From NCBI RefSeq assembly GCF_000026365.1, contig NC_012991.1:1178001-1242000 (forward strand): a stretch of DNA of 64,000 bases, given 5' to 3'. The DNA is from Zygosaccharomyces rouxii. Lineage: Eukaryota > Ascomycota > Saccharomycetes > Saccharomycetales > Saccharomycetaceae. The position numbers and the translations under genes are program-made. Below the pieces are notes generated by a model. The model saw only the letters and a list, made by a program, of their open reading frames with translations. It was not told where the DNA came from and searched no databases. Below are positions 27,944-38,239 of this stretch, piece by piece (positions within the stretch are counted from its first letter, which is position 1; each line of letters begins with the position of its first letter).

Positions 27944-29113
27944 TCAAAAGCTTAGTAAATCCACCTCACCGGTATTAGCAGTCGTATCTTTCTTTGAGTC
28001 TTCGTTTCCAGCATCTGCGGCTTTCAAATCTCCGAAGAGATCATCATCATTGTTAGTATCGCTTGTCTTGTTCTCTGCAGCGGTTTCGTCTGTTAACTCA
28101 TGTTGCTGGGTCTGTGGCTCTGATTTTGGAGTTGGCTTGGGGTTTGTTGGTAACGGTTCATTTGTATTCTCTTTGGCGCTAGAGAATAGCGAACTAAAAG
28201 GATCCAGTTTCTTTGGTTCAGCTGCAATGGCAGGCGTGACTGTTTGTGTCACTGCAGGTGTAACTGCAGGTATCGTAACAGGCGCAGCATTACTGTTAAA
28301 AGTACCAAATGCATCATTCGTTGTTGCTAGCAAGTTTGCATCAACGGGAGGTGCATATTGGAATTCACCAAACTCGTTATCATCATCTCTTGAGCTGTCT
28401 AGCAAATTTTCCCCTATGGGTGCCGGAGATAACTCCTCGGTGCTAGCCTCCTCTACTTCTTCTTCTTCTTCTTCGTCATCAAGCCCGTCATCGTCATCAT
28501 CATCATCATCATCATTATCTGTATCGTAATCAGCACTTACGCTTATACCCTTCCTTCTACCTGCTAAAAATGGCTTATTACCAACGCCTGCGCTACCACC
28601 TGCAACACCCTTGTATTTTTTAGAAGTTTCTCTTGCCTTTTTCCTCTCAGCTCTGATCTTATTATCATCTCCTAGTAGTTCAGTAAGGGCCTTTGCTCTG
28701 GTTCTCACATTGATACCCTGATCTCTCCCTTGAGAGTCTACGTAGTGGAAAGACTCTAACATTTTAAGCAAACTTATACTACATCTAGTATCATCGATAA
28801 ATCTTTCAGAACCATGTTTTATCAAATATTCCAAAAGTTGTAGAGCTTTATAAATCTGTCTCCACTCATTTGCTGTCTTCTCCGTAAATCTTCTGAAGAT
28901 CATGCCCAAAATTTCTTCCCTCTCTCTTAAGTTATAGGTTCCTTGGGCAATATATTCCATTAACGTCGATGATGTCCCCCATGGTTCATTATTAGTAGCT
29001 TCACGTACCTTAGCTTCCATCTCTGTATAGTTAAAGACTACATTTTGAGCCTTTCTAAAATACTTCTTGGCATCATAAAGTGATACATTGGATAAAGTAT
29101 CTTCTAAACTCAT
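27944..29113 (-). CDS. ENT3: Epsin-like clathrin adaptor with ENTH domain
   Basis: The start used is the ATG at 29113 (MSLEDTLSNVSLYDAKKYFRKAQNVVFNYTEME split over the first 33 residues), which matches the Ent3 N-terminus; an in-frame ATG 105 bp further up would add an unconserved extension. The protein has 389 residues: ENTH domain about 20-150 with basic lipid-binding residues, a linker with a long Asp/Glu run near 195-220, then clathrin and adaptor motifs of the acidic-phenylalanine type (NEFGEF, DDDLFGDL) and a terminal EVDLLSF. Ent3 works with Gga proteins and AP-1 at the trans-Golgi/endosome and binds PI(3,5)P2. In S. cerevisiae it is YJR125C, next to VPS70. Confidence 0.93.
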   Translation of the reverse strand: MSLEDTLSNVSLYDAKKYFRKAQNVVFNYTEMEAKVREATNNEPWGTSSTLMEYIAQGTYNLREREEILGMIFRRFTEKTANEWRQIYKALQLLEYLIKHGSERFIDDTRCSISLLKMLESFHYVDSQGRDQGINVRTRAKALTELLGDDNKIRAERKKARETSKKYKGVAGGSAGVGNKPFLAGRRKGISVSADYDTDNDDDDDDDDDGLDDEEEEEEVEEASTEELSPAPIGENLLDSSRDDDNEFGEFQYAPPVDANLLATTNDAFGTFNSNAAPVTIPAVTPAVTQTVTPAIAAEPKKLDPFSSLFSSAKENTNEPLPTNPKPTPKSEPQTQQHELTDETAAENKTSDTNNDDDLFGDLKAADAGNEDSKKDTTANTGEVDLLSF

Positions 29114-29294
29114 CTCTTGATCTAAAAATCCCCCCCAATTGATTATTATATAACTGTTGAAAGGTTCAGAAAGGGGAGTTCTATTTATTAAGTTAGCCTG
29201 TGTCGTGGTTTGAATCATATTGAAAAACGGCCTTCGTTATGAACGACACTATATAAGCAGTAAGTGAATAATATCAACTAATTCATGACTATTT

Positions 29295-29852
29295 TCAGTT
29301 ATCCTTCAATTCGCCAGCATCTTCAATCACAATCTGAGCCTTTGGTCTACCTGACATCGTTCCTAGAGATTCCAATTGCTTAACGACATCCATTCCCTTA
29401 GTGACTTCACCAAAGACGACATGACGACCATCTAACCAAGGGCATGGAACTGTAGTGATGAAAAATTGGGAGCCATTGGTGTTGGGTCCAGCATTAGCCA
29501 TAGACAAAAGTCCTGGTTTAGTGTGTTTGATGGAAAAGTTCTCATCTGCAAATTTAGCACCGTAAATGGATTTACCACCGAAACCACCGGCTAAATCGGT
29601 GTCACCTCCTTGTAGCATGAACTGAGGAATGATTCTGTGGAATGGAACACCCTTGTAACCGAACCCCTTTTCATGGGTACATAGTGCCTTAAAGTTAGTG
29701 GCAGTCTTTGGAACAATGTCATCATAAAGTTCAAATTCAATTCTTCCGACCTTTTGGCCGTTGACGGCAGGGTCGAAAAACACTTTACTGCCCAATTGGG
29801 ATCTAGTGCTGGAAAATAGACGAGTTTGTTGAATCAAAGAACGCTTGAACAT
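29295..29852 (-). CDS. CPR3: Mitochondrial cyclophilin (peptidyl-prolyl isomerase)
   Basis: The start used is the ATG at 29852 ([18 protein letters not shown]), an arginine- and serine-rich matrix presequence matching S. cerevisiae Cpr3; an ATG 66 bp upstream is in frame but unsupported. The protein has 185 residues (182 in S. cerevisiae). The cyclophilin domain is complete with [27 protein letters not shown] and the cyclosporin-binding [10 protein letters not shown]. Cpr3 speeds folding of imported proteins in the mitochondrial matrix. It sits between ENT3 and VPS70, which are neighbours on S. cerevisiae chromosome X, while CPR3 itself is on XIII. Confidence 0.96.
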   Translation of the reverse strand: MFKRSLIQQTRLFSSTRSQLGSKVFFDPAVNGQKVGRIEFELYDDIVPKTATNFKALCTHEKGFGYKGVPFHRIIPQFMLQGGDTDLAGGFGGKSIYGAKFADENFSIKHTKPGLLSMANAGPNTNGSQFFITTVPCPWLDGRHVVFGEVTKGMDVVKQLESLGTMSGRPKAQIVIEDAGELKDN

Positions 29853-29979
29853 TGTTGATTGTCTTGTGAATCCCTCCCTATAACGGAACAGAGTTGAGCC
29901 TAATGAAATTTCGCCCACTGAAATTTTATAATTGTTGATGGAGCATGTGGTGTACGGATGTGAACATCAACACTTCGTA

Positions 29980-32337
29980 TCATTCCATCAGAGACTTGAC
30001 GTTATGAAATTGATTGAGCAGCATAACCAGCCATTCTATGGCTTTCTCACGGTCATAATCCTGTAGTGCATCATTTATGGAAGGTAAGATAGTTTCTTGA
30101 AGTCCTAGTTGTGTATCGGGAGCGAAAAGCGAATGCTTCATCCAGGGGCGATCTTCGAGACCTCGTTTTGTGAGGAATAACTGATCCAATTGTTTCAATT
30201 TGCTATTTGCCCTTAACAGACGAATATATAGCGAAATTTTTTTGTAGAAAAGCCACCCGGGATAATCCTGTATCAACTGGCTATTCAAAAGTGCGTTTTC
30301 ATCGTCAAATAGTTGAGATTCACTAGTTTCTAGAGATTGTAAAAGATCAGAGACTGTCTTAGCCAAGCGAAGCAGTTGTCTGTCATAGGGAAAAATTGAT
30401 ATTAATCGCTTATGGTATTTTCCGAAATGAGTTTGTATCTTGGCAAAATACGGCTGCGTCCTGAAGGAGATTAATTCCTTCTCACTCAGCATTAGGGTGG
30501 TGAGGCCTGTGAGTACCGCCAAAGTGTTATGCATTTTGTAATCTGGATCCAGCTGAGTTTCCATCCACGTAAAAGTATCATAATTAGAATTTGAAGCTAG
30601 TATGGGGTCGCCTGAACCGTTGTTTTGAAATCGGCATGAAGATGATGGTATACCTAGATGATACTGGAAGGGCGCTAAATCTGTCTCCACCGATAAATCT
30701 TCGCCTGTGAGATTTGATATAGACCTCCATTCATCGAAGAGGGTCCAATCTTCCATTTTGAAGCTTGTGTACTTGGCGGCCTTCCGAATGATCTCGTATA
30801 ATAAGGGATTCATCTCACAGTGAAACTGAGTACCACTAATGGCTGAATCCAAACTCAAATACGCTAGTGAGTGTTTTTTAATAATTTGAGCGTGTTCTTC
30901 AGCGTGTTCTGCGGACCCTAGCATTCCTGGTGAGCCACCATCCCAGCTGATCAACTTTATCGGTTTGAAGGGTTTCCAACCACGTTTTAAAAGCTGACTG
31001 AAACCTCTAGCTGTCTCTAACAAAATGGCACTGCCTGAGTTGGATACGCCTGCGCCGCCAACTCCCCAAGAATCTCTGTGATTGCCAATGATTATATCGT
31101 ATTCTTGGAAAATACCGGGAATTTCCACTACAACGTTGGTAATCTCCACGGTTTGATAATCTTGTTCGTTTTGCAAAAGGATTTCAACCCCATCAGGCGA
31201 GGGTCCAGTTGAATAATCGAATCCTTCGACATCACCAGCGTTACCTATTTGCACACCATATCCATTCAACTCACGCAAAAGGGGGGCAACCTCTTTAGCG
31301 CTCATAGGTACTGAGGGAATGGTAGGAATCTTGCCAGCTGGAGACAACCTTTCCATCGCAGGGTATTTGGATGGATAACCTGGGGTCGTTGGATCACCGT
31401 TAAAATCTGTAAGGAATGCTACTGAGCCGCGCTTAATGCTACTAGGATTTCTGGCGGGTCCCTCAGGATACGTTAAAAATCCATGTTTAGCTGTGACTGT
31501 ACCATCATCATGAGGATCGGTATAAGTGATAACACCTGATGCACCATATAGCTCTGCATTTCTTACTTGTAATCCCTGAGAAATGGGTCCAATCCGTATT
31601 ATATGGATTTTATCTTCAATATCTATTCCTGCGTCAAGAAGTTTGAGATAATCAGGTAAAGTTCCATAGTTGCAAAAGACATATTGAGCTCTAACTTCGC
31701 CGTTGGAGGAGTACGCATGGTATCCTTGGATTCGGTCTTTACTACAACTAGTTGGGTCATCCTGAACACAATCTTCCATCATGGTAGCTTCAAATGCAAT
31801 TTCTTCTTTCCTGTAGAGAGTCACACCGGTGTGCACAGGTTTGTTAATCCATGGATAGTATTTTTCAAGTTTTGGTTCAAACCCCATCTGTTTAAACTGA
31901 TTCACCGTATATTCCAACGAATTTTGATCTCCTATGTTGTGTCCTTGATGTGTATAGTTCCTCAGATGATCTTGAGCACCATTGTGCTCATGCATTGTAT
32001 CTAAAAAGATTCGATAAACTTCAGCTTCAGTGATCTTAGAAGAATTGATTCGTCTAATGTCTCTAACCAAAGAAGTTCTTGGTGCAAACGCCGCTAAAAA
32101 GGCACAATAGACCGTTAGACTGGCTAACAGCAAATAAACAAATTTTTTCTTATCGAAGTATTCCTTAACTACCTCATATCCACTCATAATACTCGAGATT
32201 GTATTACTCCTGTGTCTCGAGACTCCTCCAGCAGAACGACCATCCATTAACAACGGCTGCTCTTCACCACCAAAGGGAATCGGTACTGCTAAATGCACAC
32301 TGCTCTCCATATTATCATCACCAGCATTCCCACTCAT
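29980..32337 (-). CDS. VPS70: Vps70-type M28 peptidase-like membrane protein
   Basis: The 785-residue protein is related to glutamate carboxypeptidase II and the transferrin receptor. One membrane span lies at about 66-86 after a Ser-rich cytosolic tail, giving a type II topology. A protease-associated insert (about 200-330) leads to the M28 fold (about 400-600) and a C-terminal helical dimerisation region. The first zinc-site histidine is kept (His420 in GNHRDSW), and so is the later Asp in LSLDSAISG. The pair of Glu residues (WDAEE in human enzyme) is replaced by WDGGS at 465-469. The ligand Asp after HRDSW and the final His also appear lost. It is probably not an active peptidase. S. cerevisiae Vps70 (YJR126C) affects vacuolar sorting by an unknown mechanism. 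Confidence 0.9.
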   Translation of the reverse strand: MSGNAGDDNMESSVHLAVPIPFGGEEQPLLMDGRSAGGVSRHRSNTISSIMSGYEVVKEYFDKKKFVYLLLASLTVYCAFLAAFAPRTSLVRDIRRINSSKITEAEVYRIFLDTMHEHNGAQDHLRNYTHQGHNIGDQNSLEYTVNQFKQMGFEPKLEKYYPWINKPVHTGVTLYRKEEIAFEATMMEDCVQDDPTSCSKDRIQGYHAYSSNGEVRAQYVFCNYGTLPDYLKLLDAGIDIEDKIHIIRIGPISQGLQVRNAELYGASGVITYTDPHDDGTVTAKHGFLTYPEGPARNPSSIKRGSVAFLTDFNGDPTTPGYPSKYPAMERLSPAGKIPTIPSVPMSAKEVAPLLRELNGYGVQIGNAGDVEGFDYSTGPSPDGVEILLQNEQDYQTVEITNVVVEIPGIFQEYDIIIGNHRDSWGVGGAGVSNSGSAILLETARGFSQLLKRGWKPFKPIKLISWDGGSPGMLGSAEHAEEHAQIIKKHSLAYLSLDSAISGTQFHCEMNPLLYEIIRKAAKYTSFKMEDWTLFDEWRSISNLTGEDLSVETDLAPFQYHLGIPSSSCRFQNNGSGDPILASNSNYDTFTWMETQLDPDYKMHNTLAVLTGLTTLMLSEKELISFRTQPYFAKIQTHFGKYHKRLISIFPYDRQLLRLAKTVSDLLQSLETSESQLFDDENALLNSQLIQDYPGWLFYKKISLYIRLLRANSKLKQLDQLFLTKRGLEDRPWMKHSLFAPDTQLGLQETILPSINDALQDYDREKAIEWLVMLLNQFHNVKSLME

Positions 32338-32516
32338 TACTAGATAATCTGCCTCTTATTCAATGATTACTCCCTTGTAAGGTGTTTAAATATAGTACGT
32401 TAACTAGAGCTCTTTGTTTCCTTCATCGTGATAGTGCCGTATACACACGTGACATATACTAGTTGCCGCTCAAGGCCTTATAGAAGCTCATCAAACACTA
32501 TTTGCACCTTCTCAGA

Positions 32517-33176
32517 TCAAATTAAAAACTTTAATTGTTCTGCTCTATCTTCTCCCACCAATTTTTGAAGTTCTTCGAGGCCAGACATGAAGTTATGGTC
32601 TATATACTCAAATCCTGGAACCACGACTTCACTAATGAGTAGTCCGTTAGAGAATTCCTCGTTAGGTTGCACAAAACTAGCCTTGTATACTCCTCCTGGT
32701 ACTACCCAATGGGATACCTCGCCCTGAGAGTGGTTAAAGCCAACTTTGAAAGATTTTACTCTACCATCAGGGTAGATTAGCACGTATTGGCCCTTTCCCT
32801 TCTGTAAAATGTGTATAATACGGTTCTTGTTTTTATGCATTCTACCAATGGGGGAGGATGGTGTCAAAAGGTAATATATTAGAGTAGAATAGTGACGCCT
32901 TGTAACTGTCCCCATTTCTGAAGTGACGGAAATGTTGGGACCTACAGCCTGGGAATTCATAGGGACATGATCATCTGATTCTGCTACTGCCATTGTAAAG
33001 GGAGATCGATCAGTTTCTTTAAAGAATCCCCCTTCCCCATGTTCAATTAATTGCAGCTCATCGATAACATTTCTCAATGACGTTGGAGGTGCAGAAGCTG
33101 GAAATTTGACAAAAGATGGCGGATCTATCTCAGCATCTGGTGCTTCATCAATCGTAGGAGAATAGAATTCAGACAT
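32517..33176 (-). CDS. YML079W: Cupin-fold protein, YML079W orthologue
   Basis: The 219-residue protein has the cupin beta-helix pattern of the YML079W/DUF985 family: ELQLIEHGEGGFFKETDRS, RHYSTLIYYLLTPSSPIGRMHKNKNRIIHIL, YPDGRVKSF and HWVVPGGVYKASFV. The S. cerevisiae protein has a solved structure but no established reaction. An N-terminal extension of some 20 residues is acidic and proline-rich. The gene keeps its place between CPR3/VPS70 and DUS1 and is transcribed in the same direction as both. Confidence 0.92.
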   Translation of the reverse strand: MSEFYSPTIDEAPDAEIDPPSFVKFPASAPPTSLRNVIDELQLIEHGEGGFFKETDRSPFTMAVAESDDHVPMNSQAVGPNISVTSEMGTVTRRHYSTLIYYLLTPSSPIGRMHKNKNRIIHILQKGKGQYVLIYPDGRVKSFKVGFNHSQGEVSHWVVPGGVYKASFVQPNEEFSNGLLISEVVVPGFEYIDHNFMSGLEELQKLVGEDRAEQLKFLI

Positions 33177-33361
33177 TGTTTATCTGATTTCTTTGTTCTG
33201 TAGGAATACTTTTGTCAAGTCGGGTGCTGCTTATCTTGAACAAGCGATGAGCTTGATTAGACAGTCGAAGGGACGATTCAACGCAAGGATGACCTAACAA
33301 CTAAAAGAATAAGATGTTACTGTATAGTTATAACCGATTACCTCTATCTACATGTATTGAT

Positions 33362-34582
33362 TCATACTTTAACCTCCTTTTCACGAACGCTCTGCAGGGG
33401 GACCTCTGCCTTGCGTTTCAAGGATTCCACTACTCTCTTGTCCGCAGTGACTCCATTAACAGGCCTGAAATACGGTTGACACCTCCAGTAGGGTACCGTA
33501 TAATAGGATCCTCCCCATAATTCGATATCACCTTTAACCACTTTGTCCTTTTCGTCAATATCTTTTTCTTCGAATATAGACTTCACCACATTTTCCACAG
33601 GAATAACCACTGCATTCTCGTAATCATCAAGGGAACTCTTGGCATTTAGTAACGCTAGTGATGATCTGATATCTGTATGATTGGGTAGAAAAGGTCGTAG
33701 AATTTTGAATAGATGTGATTTCATTGCTGTCCTTGATGCATGAGAAAATTCATAAGATTTGACAATTTCAAAATATTCTCTACAGATCACATCGACCCTG
33801 GGAAAGACCTTTTCCTTATCCTGAGAATCCTCTGCATTGAATATTCCCGGATTGTACAAATTTCCCTCTGCACTCATCACTGCATCACAATTTATTTGAT
33901 CCATACATCTAGAGATGTCATTTGGATAAAGAAGATTACCGTTGGAAAAGAAAACCGTGTCTGGAGGTAAATTGTCTCTTAAATATTTGATGGTCTCCCA
34001 ATCTGCTAATCCTGATTGTTGACCCTTCTGCTCTCTAAGACGTCCATGTACGGTCAAAAACTGAGCGCCTGCATCTAAAACAGTTCTTGCATATTGCAGA
34101 GATTTTTCCTTCTCTGGGAAGATACGAATCTTGGCAGTCACCGGCACATCCAAATTTTCATGTAAATTTCTAATCAATTTGTGTACCAAATCCCACTCTT
34201 CCATGAGAAACGATCCATAATGGCCTTTTTTCGCTATTCCTTGAGGACAACCTAAATTTAAATCTACTGCATCGCATTTATCTTGTACTAACCTAGCAGC
34301 TTGTAGTAAATATTCGGGATCATTTGCACAAAACTGCACCACTAATGGTCTATCAATCTTGGAATCTCCATCCATTTCGCACCACATATCTTTTCTATAC
34401 TTGGGAGAAGTTGCAAAAAGCTTTGCGTGGAACATAGGTGTATATGCTAAAGTAGCTCCATACTTTCTCGATAAAATTCTCCATGCTAATTCTGATTGAT
34501 CAACCATAGGGGCTACAATCTTTGTAGGCTTACCCATTTTCTCGAACAGTTCTCTTCCTTTCAACTTCTTCGAGTCGTTCAT
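33362..34582 (-). CDS. DUS1: tRNA-dihydrouridine synthase (U16/U17)
   Basis: The 406-residue protein has the flavin barrel of the Dus family: start APMVDQSELAWR, VQFCANDPEYLLQAA, DLNLGCPQGIAKKGHYGSFLM with the catalytic Cys112, PVTAKIRIF, FLTVHGR and NGN before the FMN phosphate site. Dus1 reduces uridines 16 and 17 in the D-loop of cytoplasmic tRNAs with FMN and NADPH. Length is close to the 423 residues of S. cerevisiae Dus1. It stands between YML079W and the zinc-finger gene exactly as on chromosome XIII. Confidence 0.96.
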   Translation of the reverse strand: MNDSKKLKGRELFEKMGKPTKIVAPMVDQSELAWRILSRKYGATLAYTPMFHAKLFATSPKYRKDMWCEMDGDSKIDRPLVVQFCANDPEYLLQAARLVQDKCDAVDLNLGCPQGIAKKGHYGSFLMEEWDLVHKLIRNLHENLDVPVTAKIRIFPEKEKSLQYARTVLDAGAQFLTVHGRLREQKGQQSGLADWETIKYLRDNLPPDTVFFSNGNLLYPNDISRCMDQINCDAVMSAEGNLYNPGIFNAEDSQDKEKVFPRVDVICREYFEIVKSYEFSHASRTAMKSHLFKILRPFLPNHTDIRSSLALLNAKSSLDDYENAVVIPVENVVKSIFEEKDIDEKDKVVKGDIELWGGSYYTVPYWRCQPYFRPVNGVTADKRVVESLKRKAEVPLQSVREKEVKV

Positions 34583-34852
34583 CGCGAACAGAGCTTTGAA
34601 AGTCTTGGAAACCTTGTGGAACGGTAGGATACTACGAATTTTGAACGATTAGAATCGAAAAACCTTTCTAAGGCTTAGATCCTTAAGAATGATTCAAAAT
34701 AAACTATTTACAAATATTTTTGTATTACAAACTTATCTCATCGTCAATCACTAGAAGCGAATTTTCTTTTTTTCTTCAATGGCAGAAAAAAATTTTTTTA
34801 GATACCGGCACTAAAGTACGACTACGATCACTATCATACTAGTCCTTCTGTC

Positions 34853-37800
34853 TTAGGTTTTCCTGTCCTCGTTGTAGATGGCTCTAGCTTGTAAAACGTG
34901 TGCAAATAGTAGTGCGATGGGCCAAATGGGGGCATCTCCCAAGATTCTAACTCCTAAATAGAGAGAACGGGTCGACAATCTTGCTCTTGTAATTACTGCA
35001 GCTGTTTCGGCCATTGGAGTATCTGGTCGTACTGCTCTCTGAGCCAATTCGTTATCTAATACTTCCACATCTAATGCACCTTTGGCTTGCACCCGGAGAA
35101 ATTCTGAATAGGATTGTAAATTGTAACCGGTGGGTAATAAATGTTGTTCAATCTTCTTAAGGATCTTCTCGGACTTCAACCATAAGAGTCTATCAGAGGC
35201 ATTTATTATTGGCGAATGAAGATTTGATAGATCAAACTCTTGAGCCCATGCTTCCACACGCTTCATGTACTCTGATACTATCAAAATCGAGGAAAACATA
35301 CATGTAATGGAGAAAATAGGTGTACGCAAAGCTGTTCTTTCAGCATTTTTCATCACAGATACTGTATCTGCCCAAAAATCTACAATGTCCAAGGCGTAGT
35401 TTGTAGCTTCTCTAAGAGACTCCATATCGTAACATAAACTGTCCACTACTTCATTCATACCTTTCCAATCTTTGATCCACGCCTTATTCATAACGGGACA
35501 AATATTAATACATTTCCGAATGTTGGCAAATAAATGTAGGGGAATGATTAGTCTCATTGAAGGACTTTCGTTAATGGTTGGAATATTATCTCTATTTCTT
35601 GTTAGTATGCCGCCATTTTTGATGTAAAGCGCTTCCCAATATTTTAACATGGATTCGATAACTGGCCTTGAACTCATTCTCCATTTCACTTCAATCATTT
35701 GCAGATCATCTTCATCACTCAATTGTGATCTTTCCATATAAATCTTTTCATGAATGGAAATCAACATTGATAGTAAAGTTTTGAAAGAAACCTTGGAGTT
35801 TTCAAAATAATATTGACTGCCCGTGGAAATGTACATTAAACAATGTCCATAATCTTCGCAACCGTTGGCCAAATGGATGAGGGAAAATTTAGAATCTAAT
35901 ACTAATCGATATTTTTTCAAATGTTCAGACCAATCAGTCACATTTTCACAAAGGTACAAATTGTCGTAATAACAGGGTACCCCACATTTCAAATTGATCG
36001 AGTGTAAACTACAATCGAGACCCACCAAAGAGGTAAACAGATTAGAGATTAAAAGAATGGTATGACATGTTCTTATACGCGCCTGCGCTTTGATAAAATA
36101 TTCATAATTCTTACGATTTTGTTCCGGATTGCTGTATTGAGCTCTAATCTGTGATAAAATTTCTGGATTATCCTGATAATCATAGACGTGGTCACTTTCA
36201 ATTGGAGGGTTTTCAAAATTTTCTAGCGGTAAATTCAATTTAGTAATTTTAACCAAATTGATCATCGTCATTATACGTGATTTCATACTTTTAGTAACAC
36301 TTGAGTCATTACTGAAAATTCCCAAAAATGTCAGTAAAACCATAGATTGAATTAACCACAGTGGTGTCGATTCGTAATTACTTCTTGTATTTTCCAAATA
36401 AGTCTTTACACATCTCCATGATATGTTTGAAAGCAACATACCATGAGAAGAATGGAACGCATATAATGCACCAATCATACTAACCGATAGTAATAATGGG
36501 TAGTTATCCATTGTGGGCACCAAAGAATGCAAGTGAACAAAGGGGAAATAACGATGGAACTCATATTGGTACAGATTCAAATAAGAGTTCAGTTCATCAA
36601 CCGTGGGGAAAAGGTTTGAAGTTAAATTATTATCAGCGATGATTTTAGAACGATATTCCTCAGTAAATGAAGACAATCTGGAAAATTTCTTATATTGAGA
36701 TAAGGTATCTCTAATCTCTGGCGATGGAGACGACGATGTTGGTTTCTTTGGAGATGAAAATAATGAATAAGATTCATCGAATAAATCCTTTTGTCTCCAT
36801 TTGAAAAGTGCTGAAACTGAAGGTCCTAATGACATACTGTTATGAGTGTTATTACTTGCAGGACTCTGATTACTCCTGGGACTTAAATTAGGACTCTGTG
36901 AGGCTATAACGCTTTCAGGTAAGTTTTGAGGTTGTATCGATAGATTATAAAGATTAGAATGTGGTGTCACGCTTGCGGTTGATGGAGCATCTGCGAATCC
37001 AACATCGTTTATATGTTCCAAATTAACTTTGAAATTGGGTTCTAATTGAGCACTTGAAATGAAATCGGGTAACCATTGCTGACTATCTTGAAAGAATTCA
37101 TGTTGCTGTTGGTGTTGCTGTGGTTCTTGGTGTTCCTGGTGCTCTTGGTCTTGCAGTTCTTGGTGTTCTTGAGGATTGTGTAAAAGATCTTGTGGTTGAA
37201 ATGGCATTAAGTTTGAATCACTACCTGTATCCAAACGTGCGAACCCACCAGTACCACCGCCAGATCCCAATGTGAGGAAATTGGTCAATGGTGAAGTGTG
37301 TGAATCATCATCTAGATTAAAATCAGGCGGTAACCCCAATAACCCTACGTCAACAACTCCTGATTCCACAGCTTTTTCCATTAATTGTTGAGCCGTTAGT
37401 TGAGGTGTAGAAAATCCAACTTGATGGGGTCCCTCCTGGGGTTCCATCTCCCTATTGGCTACTTGTGATGAAGATGAGTCGTTAACGTAAGAAAATGCAC
37501 TCGAAGCTGAAAATGACGCATGGCGTTTACGCCTCTTTGGTGGTGCTTGTTCTCTTGTTGCTTCCTTTGTGGTTGATGATGATGACGATGATGTTGATGA
37601 TGCTGATGCTGATGTGTTCATAGCTGCTTGCTTAGCAGCTTTCTTTAACTGGGCGGTTGTCTTCGCCATTGGATTGCTCGGTGTGGGTAAAATTGATTCT
37701 TTATTGCCAGTAACCTTAATGATGTTCTTATCCATAGGCTCATTATTGCCGTTAATGTTCGTACTATTATTATCTCCGGCCTCCGAAAAATCCATCATAA

Positions 37801-38212
37801 CATCTTCTTCTAAGGTCTTTGAAACTAGAGCTGCATGTAACTTGTGTTGATGTCGTAGAACTAAATCTCTTCTTGCAAAACATCTACCGCAGAAAACACA
37901 TAGAAACGGTTTTTCATTTGTATGCGACCTCTGATGCCTTTTCAGATGTTCTTGTCTGACAAACCCTCTTGTACATATCGAACATAAAAATGGCCTTGGC
38001 TTATCAGTCTTTATTGTTCTAGACTTCTTAGGGATCGGTAACATCAAAGATGGTGAATTTTGGTCCTCTGAAGAAGACGCTACCGCTACTGATGATGGAG
38101 AAACATCCGGCACGTTTCCGGAATCCTGAAATATAGTATCCATGGTGGTCGATACGGTCATACCGTTGTCGAATCCTCCTTCCTTCTCGTTATCGGCTCT
38201 GTTTGGCAGCAT
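34853..38212 (-). CDS. TDA9/RSF2: C2H2 zinc-finger regulator (Tda9/Rsf2 ancestor)
   Basis: The first ATG is at 38212 (MLPNRADNEK); the frame upstream starts from GTG only. The protein has 1119 residues. Two adjacent C2H2 fingers lie at about 77-99 and 105-128 (FLCSICTRGFVRQEHLKRHQRSH type), of the Adr1/Msn2-like class. Ser-, Gln- and His-rich disorder spans about 180-500, with a repeated QEHQE/QEPQ tract near 360-375. A fungal-specific transcription factor domain covers about 560-1000. S. cerevisiae Tda9 (YML081W) and Rsf2 (YJR127C) are ohnologues, next to DUS1 and VPS70 respectively, and this gene sits where both predict. Rsf2 affects glycerol growth and respiratory genes. Confidence 0.93.
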   Translation of the reverse strand: MLPNRADNEKEGGFDNGMTVSTTMDTIFQDSGNVPDVSPSSVAVASSSEDQNSPSLMLPIPKKSRTIKTDKPRPFLCSICTRGFVRQEHLKRHQRSHTNEKPFLCVFCGRCFARRDLVLRHQHKLHAALVSKTLEEDVMMDFSEAGDNNSTNINGNNEPMDKNIIKVTGNKESILPTPSNPMAKTTAQLKKAAKQAAMNTSASASSTSSSSSSTTKEATREQAPPKRRKRHASFSASSAFSYVNDSSSSQVANREMEPQEGPHQVGFSTPQLTAQQLMEKAVESGVVDVGLLGLPPDFNLDDDSHTSPLTNFLTLGSGGGTGGFARLDTGSDSNLMPFQPQDLLHNPQEHQELQDQEHQEHQEPQQHQQQHEFFQDSQQWLPDFISSAQLEPNFKVNLEHINDVGFADAPSTASVTPHSNLYNLSIQPQNLPESVIASQSPNLSPRSNQSPASNNTHNSMSLGPSVSALFKWRQKDLFDESYSLFSSPKKPTSSSPSPEIRDTLSQYKKFSRLSSFTEEYRSKIIADNNLTSNLFPTVDELNSYLNLYQYEFHRYFPFVHLHSLVPTMDNYPLLLSVSMIGALYAFHSSHGMLLSNISWRCVKTYLENTRSNYESTPLWLIQSMVLLTFLGIFSNDSSVTKSMKSRIMTMINLVKITKLNLPLENFENPPIESDHVYDYQDNPEILSQIRAQYSNPEQNRKNYEYFIKAQARIRTCHTILLISNLFTSLVGLDCSLHSINLKCGVPCYYDNLYLCENVTDWSEHLKKYRLVLDSKFSLIHLANGCEDYGHCLMYISTGSQYYFENSKVSFKTLLSMLISIHEKIYMERSQLSDEDDLQMIEVKWRMSSRPVIESMLKYWEALYIKNGGILTRNRDNIPTINESPSMRLIIPLHLFANIRKCINICPVMNKAWIKDWKGMNEVVDSLCYDMESLREATNYALDIVDFWADTVSVMKNAERTALRTPIFSITCMFSSILIVSEYMKRVEAWAQEFDLSNLHSPIINASDRLLWLKSEKILKKIEQHLLPTGYNLQSYSEFLRVQAKGALDVEVLDNELAQRAVRPDTPMAETAAVITRARLSTRSLYLGVRILGDAPIWPIALLFAHVLQARAIYNEDRKT

Positions 38213-38239
38213 CTTCCTTCCCTTCACGTCCTTTCTCAC

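Noticed and set aside
27855..28529. 224-codon plus-strand ORF opposite ENT3
   Set aside because: It is antisense to the Asp/Glu-rich linker of ENT3, which yields serine-rich pseudo-protein; no independent signal.
29114..29218. N-terminal extension of ENT3
   Set aside because: The in-frame upstream ATG adds 35 unconserved residues before the conserved MSLEDTL start.
38213..38239. Nine-codon N-terminal extension of TDA9/RSF2
   Set aside because: The frame begins with GTG; the first ATG is at 38212.
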